NCBI GenBank assembly: GCA_052390275.1
Contig: JBQTHD010000009.1
Coordinates: 62,001-126,000 of the forward strand
Length of the DNA stretch: 64,000 nucleotides
Source of the DNA: JBQTHD01 sp052390275
Lineage (GTDB): Bacteria > Actinomycetota > Acidimicrobiia > Acidimicrobiales > AC-14
Reading direction: 5' to 3'
This document shows, one piece after another, positions 46,838 to 56,078 of the stretch. How positions within the stretch are numbered: position 1 is the first letter of the stretch; every line of letters begins with the position of its first letter. A program made the translations under genes and the position numbers. The notes under the pieces were generated by a model, which saw only the letters and a program-made list of their open reading frames with translations, ran no database searches and was not told the DNA's origin.

Positions 46838-48406
46838 CTACGGCTCCTGAGGCGCCAGGTCAGTGCGGCGGGGCGTTGAGCCCTTTCCCGTGCCCCCGGC
46901 GTGACTTGGCAGCGTCCCGAGCGGGAGCCGGCCGAAGCCCTCGGCGGTGGCAACAAGCCCAACGAGATCATCATGGTTGTACTCAAGCAACTCGTACCGC
47001 ATGGCGTCGCGGACCGCTCCGGAAGGCGATCTGGCGTAGTCCCGGTACCGCATCAGGGCGTCGAAGCCGTCTTGGATGACGCTGACCTTGGTTGCACCGA
47101 AATAGGCGGCCAGCTCGCCGAGCGACAGGCTCGGCGCCGGCACGCGAACGAAATTCTTGGCATAGGAGAACAAGTCCACGTGATTGGCCACAATTGAGCC
47201 CAGCTGGCCAAGGCCAAGGCGCGCTACGGCCTTGCACAAGTGGGGAAGGTCGGCCCCGGTTCCGTTCCAGGTGAGCAATGGCAGTGAGGGGTGCTGGTCG
47301 ATGATCCGGGCGAGCTGGGCGAGGTTGTCGCGCTCCTCCTCGGGGGTGTCGGCCCAGAGTTGGACGACACGGCGCTCCTGGCCATCGACGATGCAGGCGC
47401 CTATCAGCCAGATGTGGTTCGCTGCAGAGTCGTATTCGAGGTCCAGCGCTACGAAGGACTCGGGGGCCGGTTGCGGCGCCCCGAAAACCACGGCCTCTGC
47501 TCGGGCGTAGCTCTCTGCGTGATGGCACCAGCTGGCGAGCATGGCCTCCGACACGCCCGACTTGTTCTGGCGCAAGGTGGCGAGAACCTTCGGCTGGTCA
47601 CAGCCGATTAGGTCGGTGTGCCTTTTTATGCCTACCTCCTCGAGGGCCTGCGCCTTCACTCGACCGATGCCCCAGATCAGGAGGAGGTCTCGCTCCCGGA
47701 CGGCCCTGCGCCGCACCTCGTCGCGCATGGGCCCGGCGCACACCGAGCAACTGCACATTCGGGGTTGGGCTCCATAACGCCGGACACGACGAACCTCGTC
47801 CACGATGCGGGCCACCTTTTCGAAGTGGTGGGGCAGCAGGTCTACCGTCACCTCCTCGGGAACGCCCCCGCGACGCAGGACAAGCGTCCCCACGGGTTCA
47901 GCGGCCCGAGTGAGCGTGTTCGCCCCGGCGACCTCCATCTCGACGGCCTTGCGGAGGGGCTGCAAGAGAAGCCAATAGAAGGCCAGCTCCAGACGGTCGG
48001 TGGGCAGCACGTCGCGATGGGATTTCGTCTCGATGGGAATGAGGGCTCGACCCTTGGTGCGAACGCCATCGGGCAGCCCACGCAGGCCCAGATCGGGGTT
48101 CTCCAGGGCGGGCCAGCCATCGAGCCACAAGATGTTGTCCTCGGCGGCCAGGACGGCGGGGCGGTCGGCCATGTCGATCTGGATCGGCTGGTCCGCGGCC
48201 TCTACCTGGGCCTGGAAAGCGAAGCCGTCGCTGATCAGGCCGGCCTGAAGCGGGGTTACGGTTTGCGCGAATGATAGTCGGCCGGTGTCGAGAAGCCAGA
48301 AGGCGTATGGGCAACGAAGGAACCTGGTGAGGTCGGTCTTGGTAACCCATCGGTTGTCGCCCGGTGCCCGTGGTCCCGCTCCCCTCGTAACCGCTTGTCG
48401 GCTCAT
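46838..48406 (-). CDS. TM0106-type nuclease: RecB-like plus RNase H-like domains
   Basis: From ATG 48406 the product is 522 residues. It has a Cys-containing RecB-like opening (TKTDLTRFLRCPYAFWLLDT), IPIETKSHRD as the nuclease Glu-x-Lys, a CSCSVCAGPMRDEV iron-sulfur or zinc cluster, and a helix-hairpin-helix segment (IWGIGRVKAQALEEVGI). The C-terminal half is a DEDD-type exonuclease fold: VALDLEYDSAANHIWLIGAC, LLTWNGTGADLPHL, EYNHDDLVGL. The architecture fits the TM0106/YprB-like DNA nuclease family, proposed to act in DNA repair. The frame stays open far upstream over the MOSC gene, without meaning. Confidence 0.85.
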   Translation of the reverse strand: MSRQAVTRGAGPRAPGDNRWVTKTDLTRFLRCPYAFWLLDTGRLSFAQTVTPLQAGLISDGFAFQAQVEAADQPIQIDMADRPAVLAAEDNILWLDGWPALENPDLGLRGLPDGVRTKGRALIPIETKSHRDVLPTDRLELAFYWLLLQPLRKAVEMEVAGANTLTRAAEPVGTLVLRRGGVPEEVTVDLLPHHFEKVARIVDEVRRVRRYGAQPRMCSCSVCAGPMRDEVRRRAVRERDLLLIWGIGRVKAQALEEVGIKRHTDLIGCDQPKVLATLRQNKSGVSEAMLASWCHHAESYARAEAVVFGAPQPAPESFVALDLEYDSAANHIWLIGACIVDGQERRVVQLWADTPEEERDNLAQLARIIDQHPSLPLLTWNGTGADLPHLCKAVARLGLGQLGSIVANHVDLFSYAKNFVRVPAPSLSLGELAAYFGATKVSVIQDGFDALMRYRDYARSPSGAVRDAMRYELLEYNHDDLVGLVATAEGFGRLPLGTLPSHAGGTGKGSTPRRTDLAPQEP

Positions 48407-48513
48407 CTGGGCTGAAGGTACCGACAGGGTGTGACACTGGCTTGGGCGCGGTATCGACCAAGGCCGGCCCACGCTGGAAGAGTGCGCAGTCGCCCTGGTG
48501 CCAGGATGCCTGT

Positions 48514-49311
48514 CTATTCGATCCCATCGCTGGTGCCTGTGGGGTCGGCGCCGTCGGGCCAGCGGCGGGCGGCGAGTTTGATTCGCCACTCCTCGGCAAG
48601 AGGTTCGACCGCAAGAAGGGCGTCGAGAACTGGAACCGGGACCTCGACCGTCGGCGAGGCGGCCTGGTGCATCAGGGCCACCGTCGCCCCCATGGGGTGG
48701 CGATGAACGAGACGGATGGGCCCAGCCGCCGGTACCGGGCCGGGTGAAAGGACCCGGAGATACCAGCCAGTGCGACCGGTCTCGCGCAGGCGGGTGATGA
48801 CCCTGCCCGATCCTCGGTGAATCCCCAATTTGAAGCAGGGTGACCGGGGCTGGGACACCTCCAAGATGGCCCCGCCCCAGGACCACTGGTCGCCGATACA
48901 GACGTCTGACTCCAACCAACCGAGCGTGGTCAGGTTCTCGCCGAAGGCGGCCGGGCCCAGGTCCTGGCTCAGTTCGGCCGACCAGAGGGCCAGGTGTTCG
49001 AAGGGGTAGGCGTAGACGGCCTTGTTGGGTCCGCCGTGGACACTGAGGTCGGCCTGGCCGTCGCCTTCGAGGTTCTCGGGCCCCAGGGCCAACGTCCGGT
49101 CCGGGGCGACGGCGGCCTTGGCCATCCCACTGGTGACCGGGTGCCCCCGGTGCGTTCCCAGGTGGGCGGGCATCCCCACACTGACTGCGGCCAAACCCAC
49201 CCATCCGGTGGTGGGGCCTGGCAGGTCTTGCGGCGGACCATGCCCATGGGCATCCGGAGCGACCTGGCCAGGGCGACCCGCCGACGTTGAAGCAAAGGTG
49301 GGTTCGGTCAC
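48514..49311 (-). CDS. MOSC-domain protein (YiiM-like)
   Basis: The 265-residue protein contains ALGPENLEGDGQADLSVHGG, PNKAVYAYPFEHLALWSAEL, then LGPAAFGENLTTLGWLESDV, CIGDQWSWGGAILEVSQPRS and PCFKLGIHRG. These are the MOSC beta-barrel and its conserved Cys in PRSPCFKL. MOSC proteins bind molybdenum cofactor and may move sulfur or reduce N-hydroxylated compounds. The N-terminal 35 residues are low-complexity. GTG 49311 overlaps the ligA stop by 4 bases, so it is co-translated with ligA. Confidence 0.92.
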   Translation of the reverse strand: MTEPTFASTSAGRPGQVAPDAHGHGPPQDLPGPTTGWVGLAAVSVGMPAHLGTHRGHPVTSGMAKAAVAPDRTLALGPENLEGDGQADLSVHGGPNKAVYAYPFEHLALWSAELSQDLGPAAFGENLTTLGWLESDVCIGDQWSWGGAILEVSQPRSPCFKLGIHRGSGRVITRLRETGRTGWYLRVLSPGPVPAAGPIRLVHRHPMGATVALMHQAASPTVEVPVPVLDALLAVEPLAEEWRIKLAARRWPDGADPTGTSDGIE

Positions 49312-51410
49312 GGCTGGCCGGTCGCCAGCAGTCGCAGGAACGCCTCCTCGTCGAGGATGGGTACCGCCAGGGTCGCCGCCCGGTCGTACTTGGCCTTTCC
49401 CGGGTCTGCCCCGGCCACCAGATAGGTGGTGGCGGCCGAGACGCTGCCCGGCGACGAGGCCCCCTGGGCCTTGAGCGCAGCCACCGCCGCCGAACGCGAC
49501 ATCGACCCCAGGGTCCCGGTGACCACCACGCTGGTGCCCGCCAGCGGCTTGGGGCCGGTGATGGCCCGCTCGGTGGGCGGGTCGACCCCGCCCCGGCGCA
49601 GCTTGGCCACCAGGTCCCGGTTGGCGGGAAGGGCGAAAAACTGCCCAACGCTGGTAGCGATGACCCCCCCAACTCCGGGCACCGCCTCCAGGGCCTCGTA
49701 AGTGGCGCCGATGACCGAGTCAAGGTCCCCGAGGGCGGCAGCCAGAACCTCGGCCCCTTGGGCTCCGAGGTGGCGGATACCCAGAGCCACCAGGAGGTTG
49801 GCCAGCGGGCGGCGGCGGGAGGCATCGATCCCGGCCAACAGGTTGGCGGCCGACAGCGCCCCAAAACCCTCCAGGCCCAGGAGAATCTCGGTGGACAGGA
49901 AGTAGATGTCGCCGGCGTCGGCGAGGGCGCCAGCCTCGATCAACTGGCTGACCCGGCGCTCCCCCAGGCCCTCGATGTCCATGGCTCCCCGGGAGGCGAA
50001 ATGGACGATGCGGGCCCAGCGCTGGCCGGGGCAATGAGCGTTGACGCAGAAGGTGTCGCTCTCTCCGTCCGCCCTCACCAGTGGGGCGGCACATATCGGG
50101 CAGATTTTGGGGAACTCCCAGGGAGCCGAGCCAGCGGGGCGGAGAGACAGCACCGGAGCCACCACTTCGGGGATTACGTCTCCGGCCTTGCGCACCACCA
50201 CCGTGTCCCCGGGGCGAACGTCTTTGATTTGGACCTGATCGGCGTTGTGCAGGGTGGCCAGGCTCACCGTGGACCCACTGACTCGCACCGGGGCCAGCAT
50301 GGCGAAGGGGGTGGCCTTGCCGGTGCGGCCGATGGAAACCATGATCCCGTTCAGGAGGGTGTTGGCCTCCTCCGGCGGGAACTTGAAGGCGATGGCCCAT
50401 CGCGGCGCCCGCCCGGTGAAACCCAACTCCACCCGCTGGGCCAGATCGTCGACCTTGATGACCGCCCCGTCGATCTCGAAGTTCAGGTCATGGCGATGAT
50501 CGAGCCAGTGCCGGCAGAACTCATCGGCCTCCTCCAGGGTCCCGACCCGGCGGACGGCGTCGCTGATGGGCAGGCCGGCGGCGGCCATGAAGGCCAGGGC
50601 CTGGTGGTGGGTGGCGAAGGGCGACGGCTCGTCCAGAACTTCCAACTGGTAGGCGAAGTAGGCCAGGTCCCGACTGGCGGTGATGGCCGGGTCCTTCTGG
50701 CGCAGGGACCCGGCGGCGGAGTTGCGGGGGTTGGCGAACAGGCGTTCCCCGGCCAGGCCCTGGCGGCGGTTCAGGTCGGCAAAGGCCGACACCGGCATGT
50801 ACACCTCCCCCCTCACCTCCACCCGATTTGGCACCGGGCTCCCGTCCGATTCCAGGCGGTGGGGGATGGAGGCGATGGTGGCCACATTGGCGGTCACGTC
50901 CTCACCCACCACCCCGTTGCCCCGAGTGGCGGCGCGGGTCAGTTGGCCCTGCTCGTAGAGCAGGGAGATGGCGATGCCGTCGATCTTGAGTTCACACACG
51001 TAGGCCACTTCGCCAGCGATGAAGCGGTCCATCCGGGCGGCCCAGGCGGCCAGATCCTCGCTTTGGAATGCGTTGTCCAGAGACATCATGGGCACGACAT
51101 GGCGGACCTCAGCGAAGCGGGCCGACGGCGGGGCACCCACCGCCGAGACCATCTGGTCGGCAGCAGACGCCGCGATATGCGCGGCCACCCCGTCTCCTTG
51201 CCCCGAAGAGGGATCGGTGCCCGATGGCGACCGCTGTATCGAGGTGAGGGCGTCCAATTCCCGCACCAACTGGTCATAGTCGGCGTCGGAGATTTCGGGA
51301 TCGTCCAACTGGTAATAGCGCCGGGCGTGGTGCTCGATCAGCCGACGAAGTTCAGCGATGCCGTCGTTGGCGGCCGTTGGATCGCCCGGAATCGCCAGCG
51401 GTTCGGCCAT
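49308..51410 (-). CDS. ligA: NAD-dependent DNA ligase
   Basis: The 700-residue enzyme seals nicks in DNA using NAD. It has the Ia domain (RRLIEHHARRYYQLDDPEIS, DADYDQLVREL), the adenylation site CELKIDGIAIS (Lys about 143), RGEVYMPVSAF, NPRNSAAGSLRQKD, the zinc finger (CPICAAPLVRADGESDTFCV, CPGQRW), helix-hairpin-helix units and a C-terminal BRCT domain (LAGTSVVVTGTLGSMSRSAA). Length is normal. It starts at ATG 51410, just beyond the 3' end of the intron remnant, so its promoter may have been displaced. Confidence 0.98.
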   Translation of the reverse strand: MAEPLAIPGDPTAANDGIAELRRLIEHHARRYYQLDDPEISDADYDQLVRELDALTSIQRSPSGTDPSSGQGDGVAAHIAASAADQMVSAVGAPPSARFAEVRHVVPMMSLDNAFQSEDLAAWAARMDRFIAGEVAYVCELKIDGIAISLLYEQGQLTRAATRGNGVVGEDVTANVATIASIPHRLESDGSPVPNRVEVRGEVYMPVSAFADLNRRQGLAGERLFANPRNSAAGSLRQKDPAITASRDLAYFAYQLEVLDEPSPFATHHQALAFMAAAGLPISDAVRRVGTLEEADEFCRHWLDHRHDLNFEIDGAVIKVDDLAQRVELGFTGRAPRWAIAFKFPPEEANTLLNGIMVSIGRTGKATPFAMLAPVRVSGSTVSLATLHNADQVQIKDVRPGDTVVVRKAGDVIPEVVAPVLSLRPAGSAPWEFPKICPICAAPLVRADGESDTFCVNAHCPGQRWARIVHFASRGAMDIEGLGERRVSQLIEAGALADAGDIYFLSTEILLGLEGFGALSAANLLAGIDASRRRPLANLLVALGIRHLGAQGAEVLAAALGDLDSVIGATYEALEAVPGVGGVIATSVGQFFALPANRDLVAKLRRGGVDPPTERAITGPKPLAGTSVVVTGTLGSMSRSAAVAALKAQGASSPGSVSAATTYLVAGADPGKAKYDRAATLAVPILDEEAFLRLLATGQP

Positions 51411-51466
51411 TGGTAGTCAGGGGCGCGCCGTTCGACAAGCGAACACGTTTCCCCATCCCCCTTTCA

Positions 51467-51498
51467 ATCCGTGCGTGCGGTTTTCCCGCACACGGCTT
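51467..51498 (-). ncRNA. Group II intron domain V
   Basis: On the minus strand AAGCCGTGTGCGG-GAAA-ACCGCACGCACGGATT (split here at the loop) forms the conserved domain V stem with the AGC catalytic triad and a GNRA tetraloop. It lies just beyond the maturase stop, in the expected place. Stem pairing looks intact. Confidence 0.85.
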
Positions 51499-51520
51499 AC
51501 CGACGGTCTTCTTGACATGG

Positions 51521-52929
51521 TTACGCAGCCTTCGGGTAGCGGATCGTGCCCATGAGTTGATGCAGGCCCTGGTCATGGAACCAGCCCGGTGTCCAGCGCC
51601 GCGTCTGACCGGCCCGTAGGTTGCGGCCACGCTTCTTGATAAGCAAGCGCTTCAGCCGCCACACCACGTGACGATCGAGCGAGACGAACTTGTTCGCCGA
51701 GTTCCCGGTGCGGAAGTAGTTGCCCCATCCCCGGAGAAATAGGTTGAGATCGCAGATCACGTCCTCCAACTCCATCCCCACCCGGCTTCGACCGGTGAGT
51801 GCCTTGACTCGTCCTCGGGCTCGCTTCATGGACCGCTCCGAGGGCCAACGGTGCAGGTAGTAGCGGACTTTGCCGTACTTGGCCCACAGCGGGCCCGACA
51901 TGCGGGCATGAAGATGGAACCCGAGGAAGTCGAAGCCTCGGTGCCTTCCCGGAGATCGACCACACGGGTCTTGTCCGGGTGCAGCTCCAACCCGAGATCA
52001 CCCATGATCGCCGTGGCTCGACGGTGGGCTTGTTCGGCTTGGCTGCGAGACCTGCACAGCACCACGAAGTCGTCCGCATAGCGGACGAGCTCCCCAGTGC
52101 CGGACTCGGCCCAGGCCCTGTCGAAGGCGTGCAGGAAGATGTTGGCCAACAGCGGGGAGATGACCCCGCCCTGCGGCGTGCCCGTGACCGTCTCGGACAA
52201 CCTCCCGTCGACCAACACCCCCGCACCCAGCCATTGGCGTAGCAGCTTGAGCACCCGCCGGTCCGACACCCGTTCCTCAACGAGGCCCAAGAGCCGGTCG
52301 TGATCGATGCCGGCGAAGAAGTCCCGGATGTCGTCCTCGAAGACGAACTGCCGCCGCCGAGGGAATGCCACCCGGATCACCTCCAGAGCGTCGGTGGCCG
52401 AGCGCTTCGGGCGGAACCCGAAACTCACCGGCAGGAAATCGGCCTCGAAGATCGGTTCGAGGACGATCTTGGCTGCCTGTTGTGCCACCCGATCACGCAC
52501 CGTCGGGATACCCAACGGCCGCTTGGTGCCATCAGGCTTGGGGATCTCCACCCGCCGCAGCGGCGACGGGTGGTACTTGCCTGCGCGGAGGTCCACGGCG
52601 AGTTCATCGAGCATCGGCTCGACCCCGTAGTCCTCCACCGCCGCCAACGTCAACGCATCGACACCAGCGGCGCCACGATTCGCTTTCACGCGGGCCCATG
52701 CCTCCCACAGGACGTCACTCCTATAGATGCGGTCGAACAGGGCATGGAACCTGCGCTCCGGAGACTGCTTGGCCGCAGCCCATAGCCGGTTCTGGAGTTG
52801 TCGCACTTTCACCGGGACCTCACGGCCCCGCGGGTAGATGGGCCGGGCGGTGCTCGTGCCGGTGGCACTACGGCCCACACGCTTGCTCCCTCCAAAGAGG
52901 CTTTTGACGCCCCGCTCAGGCCGCGACAT
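51521..52929 (-). pseudogene. Group II intron reverse transcriptase/maturase, frameshifted
   Basis: The N-terminal part reads RQLQNRLWAAAKQSPERRFH, VEIPKPDGTKRPLGIPTVRD, TPQGGVISPLLANIFLHAFD and RYADDFVVLC, the polymerase YADD (near 52068-52083). At about 51936-51945 the frame is lost: after VVDLREG the protein continues as nonsense. One base over, the expected GFDFLGFHLHARMSG and the maturase X-domain (VICDLNLFLRGWGNYFRTGN, 51521-51901) follow. A single base deletion explains this. Unless it is a sequencing error, the maturase is inactive. Confidence 0.88.
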
Positions 52930-53105
52930 CTCGATCACGAACCGGGGCCTGCTACCGGGCGCTCCGACGCCTACCCGGACGGGACTTCCACCCGCTGGTC
53001 TGGTCCAGCTTTCAGGACGCAACATGGTTCGAACCTACCGGGCGGCCCGACCAGCGGGGACCCCGGGCGGCTGTCGAATCTGGCCGCCACCCGGCTACGC
53101 CCAGG

Positions 53106-54095
53106 ATGAGACGGCGAATGGCGAATAGTGGTGCCACCGGGTCGCCCCATAGATTCGCCGAGATGGCCCGAAGGGACGCCGACGTGGCCGCGTGGGCCCT
53201 GCGAGGTGCCTGGGTGGCCATGTTCGTGGCCGCCGAACCCGTGATCAGCCGGGCGCTGGCGCCCGCGTCGGCTCCGGTGCGGCTCACCGGTCTGGTGCTG
53301 GCGGCGCTGGGGTGGGCTTTGGCCACCGTGGCGGGGTGGGCGCCACATCCGGTGACCCTTACTGCCCTGCGTCTTTTGTCCCCAGCCGCCCTTGTGACCG
53401 TGGTCGCCGCCGTTGTGGCCGTGAGCAGGCCCGATGTCAGCCCGGGCGGCGGGTGGTTGGGATCAGTGCTCGCTCTGGTGTCGACGGCGGCCGCCGCGGG
53501 GTTGAGCCTGAGCCATCCCGTGGCCCGGCGGTGGGTCAACGGCCCCGCCTACCCCAACGAACGACGCTTCCCTCTGCGAGCCCCCGGCCCGGTTCTTCTG
53601 GGCGCCGGGCCGGTCTTGGCCACAACGGTGGTAGGGGGTGTGGTTGCCGGGCCCATGCTCTTGGCTGGTACCCAGTGGCTGGTGGGCGGGGTGGCCCTGG
53701 CTCTGGGCTGGACCCTGGCCTGGTTCGGGGCCAAGGCCCTTCATGTCCTGTCCCGTCGATGGGTGGTGTTCGTCCCCGCCGGAATCGTTCTCCACGACCC
53801 CATGGCCCTGGCCGACCCGGTCCTCTTTCACCGCCAAAGCGTCCTCTCGGTGGGTCTGGCCGAGCAGGGAACCGGCGGGCGGGATCTGACCCAAAAGGCG
53901 ATGGGCGTGGCCCTGGAGTTGGTTCTGGAAAAGCCGGCCAAGATCACCCTGGTCCGGCCGGGCAACCGGATGGGTCAACCCGCCGAGGCGGACCGCATGC
54001 TGTTCGCCCCGTCCCGGCCCGGCCAGGTCCTGGCCGAAGCCACTCGCCGCCGGGTGGGAACCTCAGCCTCGACCCGGCGGGCCAACACCACCTGA
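53106..54095 (+). CDS. Multi-pass membrane protein, conserved-looking, unknown function
   Basis: The 329-residue protein has five to six hydrophobic segments: AWALRGAWVAMFVAAEPVIS; TGLVLAALGWALATVAGW; LLSPAALVTVVAAVVAVSR; VLALVSTAAAAGLSLS; then TTVVGGVVAGPMLLAGTQWL and GGVALALGWTLAWFGA. A C-terminal cytoplasmic domain follows (RRWVVFVPAGIVLHDPMALA, VALELVLEKPAKITLVRPGN). The C-terminal half looks like an actinobacterial PH-like or DUF membrane family, not named here. ATG 53163 is an alternative start nearer the first helix. It is divergent from the intron remnant. Confidence 0.8.
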   Translation: MRRRMANSGATGSPHRFAEMARRDADVAAWALRGAWVAMFVAAEPVISRALAPASAPVRLTGLVLAALGWALATVAGWAPHPVTLTALRLLSPAALVTVVAAVVAVSRPDVSPGGGWLGSVLALVSTAAAAGLSLSHPVARRWVNGPAYPNERRFPLRAPGPVLLGAGPVLATTVVGGVVAGPMLLAGTQWLVGGVALALGWTLAWFGAKALHVLSRRWVVFVPAGIVLHDPMALADPVLFHRQSVLSVGLAEQGTGGRDLTQKAMGVALELVLEKPAKITLVRPGNRMGQPAEADRMLFAPSRPGQVLAEATRRRVGTSASTRRANTT

Positions 54096-54155
54096 CCCAC
54101 CCAACCCCAGGGTCGGCGTTTGGCTGGCCGCGGGGCCCAGCGCTACTCACTTTGT

Positions 54156-54413
54156 TCAGCGGCGACGGTAGACGTCAGATCGGTGTTCAATCCGAAACAC
54201 GGTGACCACGCGGCTGGGCTCATCGATCGAGTAGAGCACCCGAAACGTTCCCCGGCGGGCGGCGTAAAGGCCCTCAAGCTCACGCCGCAGTGGTGCACCC
54301 ACCCGGAGCGGCTCGTTGATCAGCGGCCCCGTCACGAACTCGATGACCGCAGCGGCAACAGCCTCGGGCAGCCGATCGGTGAGGGCCCGTGCCGCAGGCC
54401 CAGACACGACCAA
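54156..54413 (-). CDS. RelE/ParE-family toxin
   Basis: The 85-residue product VVSGPAARALTDRLPEAVAA, AVIEFVTGPLINEPLRVGAP, LRRELEGLYAARRGTFRVLY and SIDEPSRVVTVFRIEHRSDV is a typical RelE toxin, with the basic residues of the RNase site (RRELEGLYAARRGTFR, HRSDVYRR). The listed start is a TTG; upstream SPYEL fits the family better and could begin at a rare CTG overlapping the antitoxin stop. It is expected to cut mRNA on the ribosome. Its partner is the Phd/YefM protein at 54431-54703. Confidence 0.88.
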   Translation of the reverse strand: MVVSGPAARALTDRLPEAVAAAVIEFVTGPLINEPLRVGAPLRRELEGLYAARRGTFRVLYSIDEPSRVVTVFRIEHRSDVYRRR

Positions 54414-54430
54414 CTCGTATGGGCTGGCGA

Positions 54431-54703
54431 TCAGGGACGGGGGAGAAGCGCCCGGACCGCGTCCACCCCGTAAACCGCGTCTCCACGTTCCAAAGCACTA
54501 CCCGCGTCGGCCAGGTCGACCAGGGTCTGGGGATCGGACAGCAGGTCAAGGGTTTCCTCCAGGGACGCCAAATCCTCTGGACTTATCAAAACGGCGGCCG
54601 GCCTGCCGTCGCGGGTGACAGTCACCCGTTCGTGGTGTAGCTCGACTCGATGGACGAACTCTGAGAATCGATCCTTGACCTGCCTTAGCGATTCGGTACT
54701 CAT
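54431..54703 (-). CDS. Phd/YefM-type antitoxin
   Basis: Taking ATG 54703, the 90-residue protein reads STESLRQVKDRFSEFVHRVE, then HHERVTVTRDGRPAAVLISP, EDLASLEETLDLL, the Phd/YefM fold with the conserved VTxxGxPxAVLIS strand. The C-terminal tail is acidic and would cover the RelE toxin. A longer frame to 54763 overlaps mnmA and is unlikely. It lies upstream of the toxin on the same strand, as expected. Confidence 0.88.
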   Translation of the reverse strand: MSTESLRQVKDRFSEFVHRVELHHERVTVTRDGRPAAVLISPEDLASLEETLDLLSDPQTLVDLADAGSALERGDAVYGVDAVRALLPRP

Positions 54704-54759
54704 GGCCAGGATTGTGCCACGCCACGAATTGCCTTCCGCCCGCTCTCGTTGCCAGGCGA

Positions 54760-56064
54760 TCATTTGACGATTCCGCCGCCGAGGACCTCGGTGTTGGAGG
54801 CGACGTCGTACAGGACGACGCTTTGGCCGGGGGCGACTCGCCGGCGGGGCTGTTCGAATACCACCTGGTGGTCACCGCTGGCTTTTCGGGCTGATCCGCC
54901 AATGTGCAGGCGGGCGGGGTGGGCCGGCCCGTGGGCGCTGCACTGGGCCAGGACCAGGGTTCCATCGGCCGGTGGGGAGCCCGTGATCCAGGCCATCGCC
55001 GCCAGATCAACCCGGTCGACCATGAGGTCGGCCGCCGAACCGACCACCACCGTGGCCCCGACCGGGTCGACATGAAGGGCGTAACGGATGGATGAACCCC
55101 CCCTCGAAGCCGGCGCCGCCTTTCCGGGTTCTTCGGACCCCGCCCCGGGCTGACCGCCCGAGGGGCCAAGCGAGCGAGTGCGGCAATCAGCCATTGGCGC
55201 GCTGGCGATCGTGGGGCCAGCGCCCACCCCGGGGGGGCCAGAACCCAGCCCCAGTCCCCGGCGCTGCCCGACGGTGATCAACTCGACGGCCTCCACCCGC
55301 CCCACCGGTCGGCCCCAGGTGTCGACCACGGTAGCCGGGTGCAGTTCGATCCGGCCCCCGAGCAGAGCCCGTCGACCTCCGCTGGTGATGACGAAACAGG
55401 CGTCCTGGCTGTCAGCCTTGGCGGCGGTGGGCAGGCCCCGGGCCTGGGCCTGCATTCTGACCTGGGCCTTGGTCATGGACCCCACCGGGAAGTGACAGCG
55501 GCCCAGGCGGGCCTGGTCCAGAACGTAAAGGACATAGGACTGGTCCTTGTCCGGGTCACAGCCCCGCAGCAGTCGGTGCTGGGGTGCGTCGCTAAGGGCA
55601 CCGCTCTGGGGGGCATCGCTTGGGGGGGCGTCGGCGCCGGGGGCGAGGCCCATGGCCGCTGCGTTGGTGACAGCACTGGCGCAGATCCGGCGAGCGTGGT
55701 GGCCGGTAACCAGGCCGTCGAAGCCCAGGGCCAGAGCCCGGTCCAGTAGGAGGCCGAATTTTAGGTGGCGGTTGCAGTCGATGCAGGGGTTGGGAGTGAG
55801 TCCGGCAGCGTGGGCGGCCACGTAGGGCGCCACCACCTGGTCCTCGAAGTCCTCGGTGTAGCTCCAGACCCGGTGGTCGATCCCCAGGCGGTCGGCAACG
55901 GCCCGCGCGTCGTCAATCTCGGCCACCGAACAGCACCCGGCATCGGTGGGGTTGTCCCACAGGCGCAGGGTCACCCCTGTCACGTCGTGACCGGCCTCGC
56001 AGGCCAGGGCCGCCGCCACCGAAGAATCCACCCCGCCGGACATTGCCGCCAGCAGTCGGGCCAT
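54760..56064 (-). CDS. mnmA: tRNA-specific 2-thiouridylase
   Basis: The 434-residue enzyme puts sulfur on U34 of tRNAs for Lys, Glu and Gln. It has the PP-loop MSGGVDSSVAAALACEAGHD, TLRLWDNPTDAGCCSVAEID, TPNPCIDCNRHLKF with the first catalytic Cys, GCDPDKDQSYVLYVLDQARL and DSQDACFV with the second. Two low-complexity insertions (PPSDAPQSGALSDAP and GPSGGQPGAGSEEPGKAAPA) enlarge it over the usual 360 residues. ATG 56064 lies 14 bases after the PIN-toxin stop. The cysteine desulfurase upstream at 56787 would supply sulfur. Confidence 0.97.
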   Translation of the reverse strand: MARLLAAMSGGVDSSVAAALACEAGHDVTGVTLRLWDNPTDAGCCSVAEIDDARAVADRLGIDHRVWSYTEDFEDQVVAPYVAAHAAGLTPNPCIDCNRHLKFGLLLDRALALGFDGLVTGHHARRICASAVTNAAAMGLAPGADAPPSDAPQSGALSDAPQHRLLRGCDPDKDQSYVLYVLDQARLGRCHFPVGSMTKAQVRMQAQARGLPTAAKADSQDACFVITSGGRRALLGGRIELHPATVVDTWGRPVGRVEAVELITVGQRRGLGLGSGPPGVGAGPTIASAPMADCRTRSLGPSGGQPGAGSEEPGKAAPASRGGSSIRYALHVDPVGATVVVGSAADLMVDRVDLAAMAWITGSPPADGTLVLAQCSAHGPAHPARLHIGGSARKASGDHQVVFEQPRRRVAPGQSVVLYDVASNTEVLGGGIVK

Positions 56065-56078
56065 CAAGTCAGTGCCGC

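Larger units (their letters stand above)
51415..53000 (-). mobile_element. Decayed group II intron, probably 5'-truncated
   Basis: A maturase gene (51521-52929) is followed on the minus strand by a domain V hairpin (51467-51498) and a putative domain VI up to about 51415, only a few bases before ligA. Upstream of the maturase, at about 52930-53000, is GGTGGAAGTCCC, typical of intron RNA ahead of the reading frame. Domains I-III normally need about 500-600 bases, but a divergent gene starts at 53106. The 5' part therefore seems lost or very short. Exact ends are not determined. Confidence 0.7.

Noticed and set aside
46838..49864. 1008-codon minus-strand frame over the nuclease, MOSC and ligA genes
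   Set aside because: Only the last 522 codons (from ATG 48406) are conserved nuclease. The rest is the out-of-frame shadow of MOSC and ligA.
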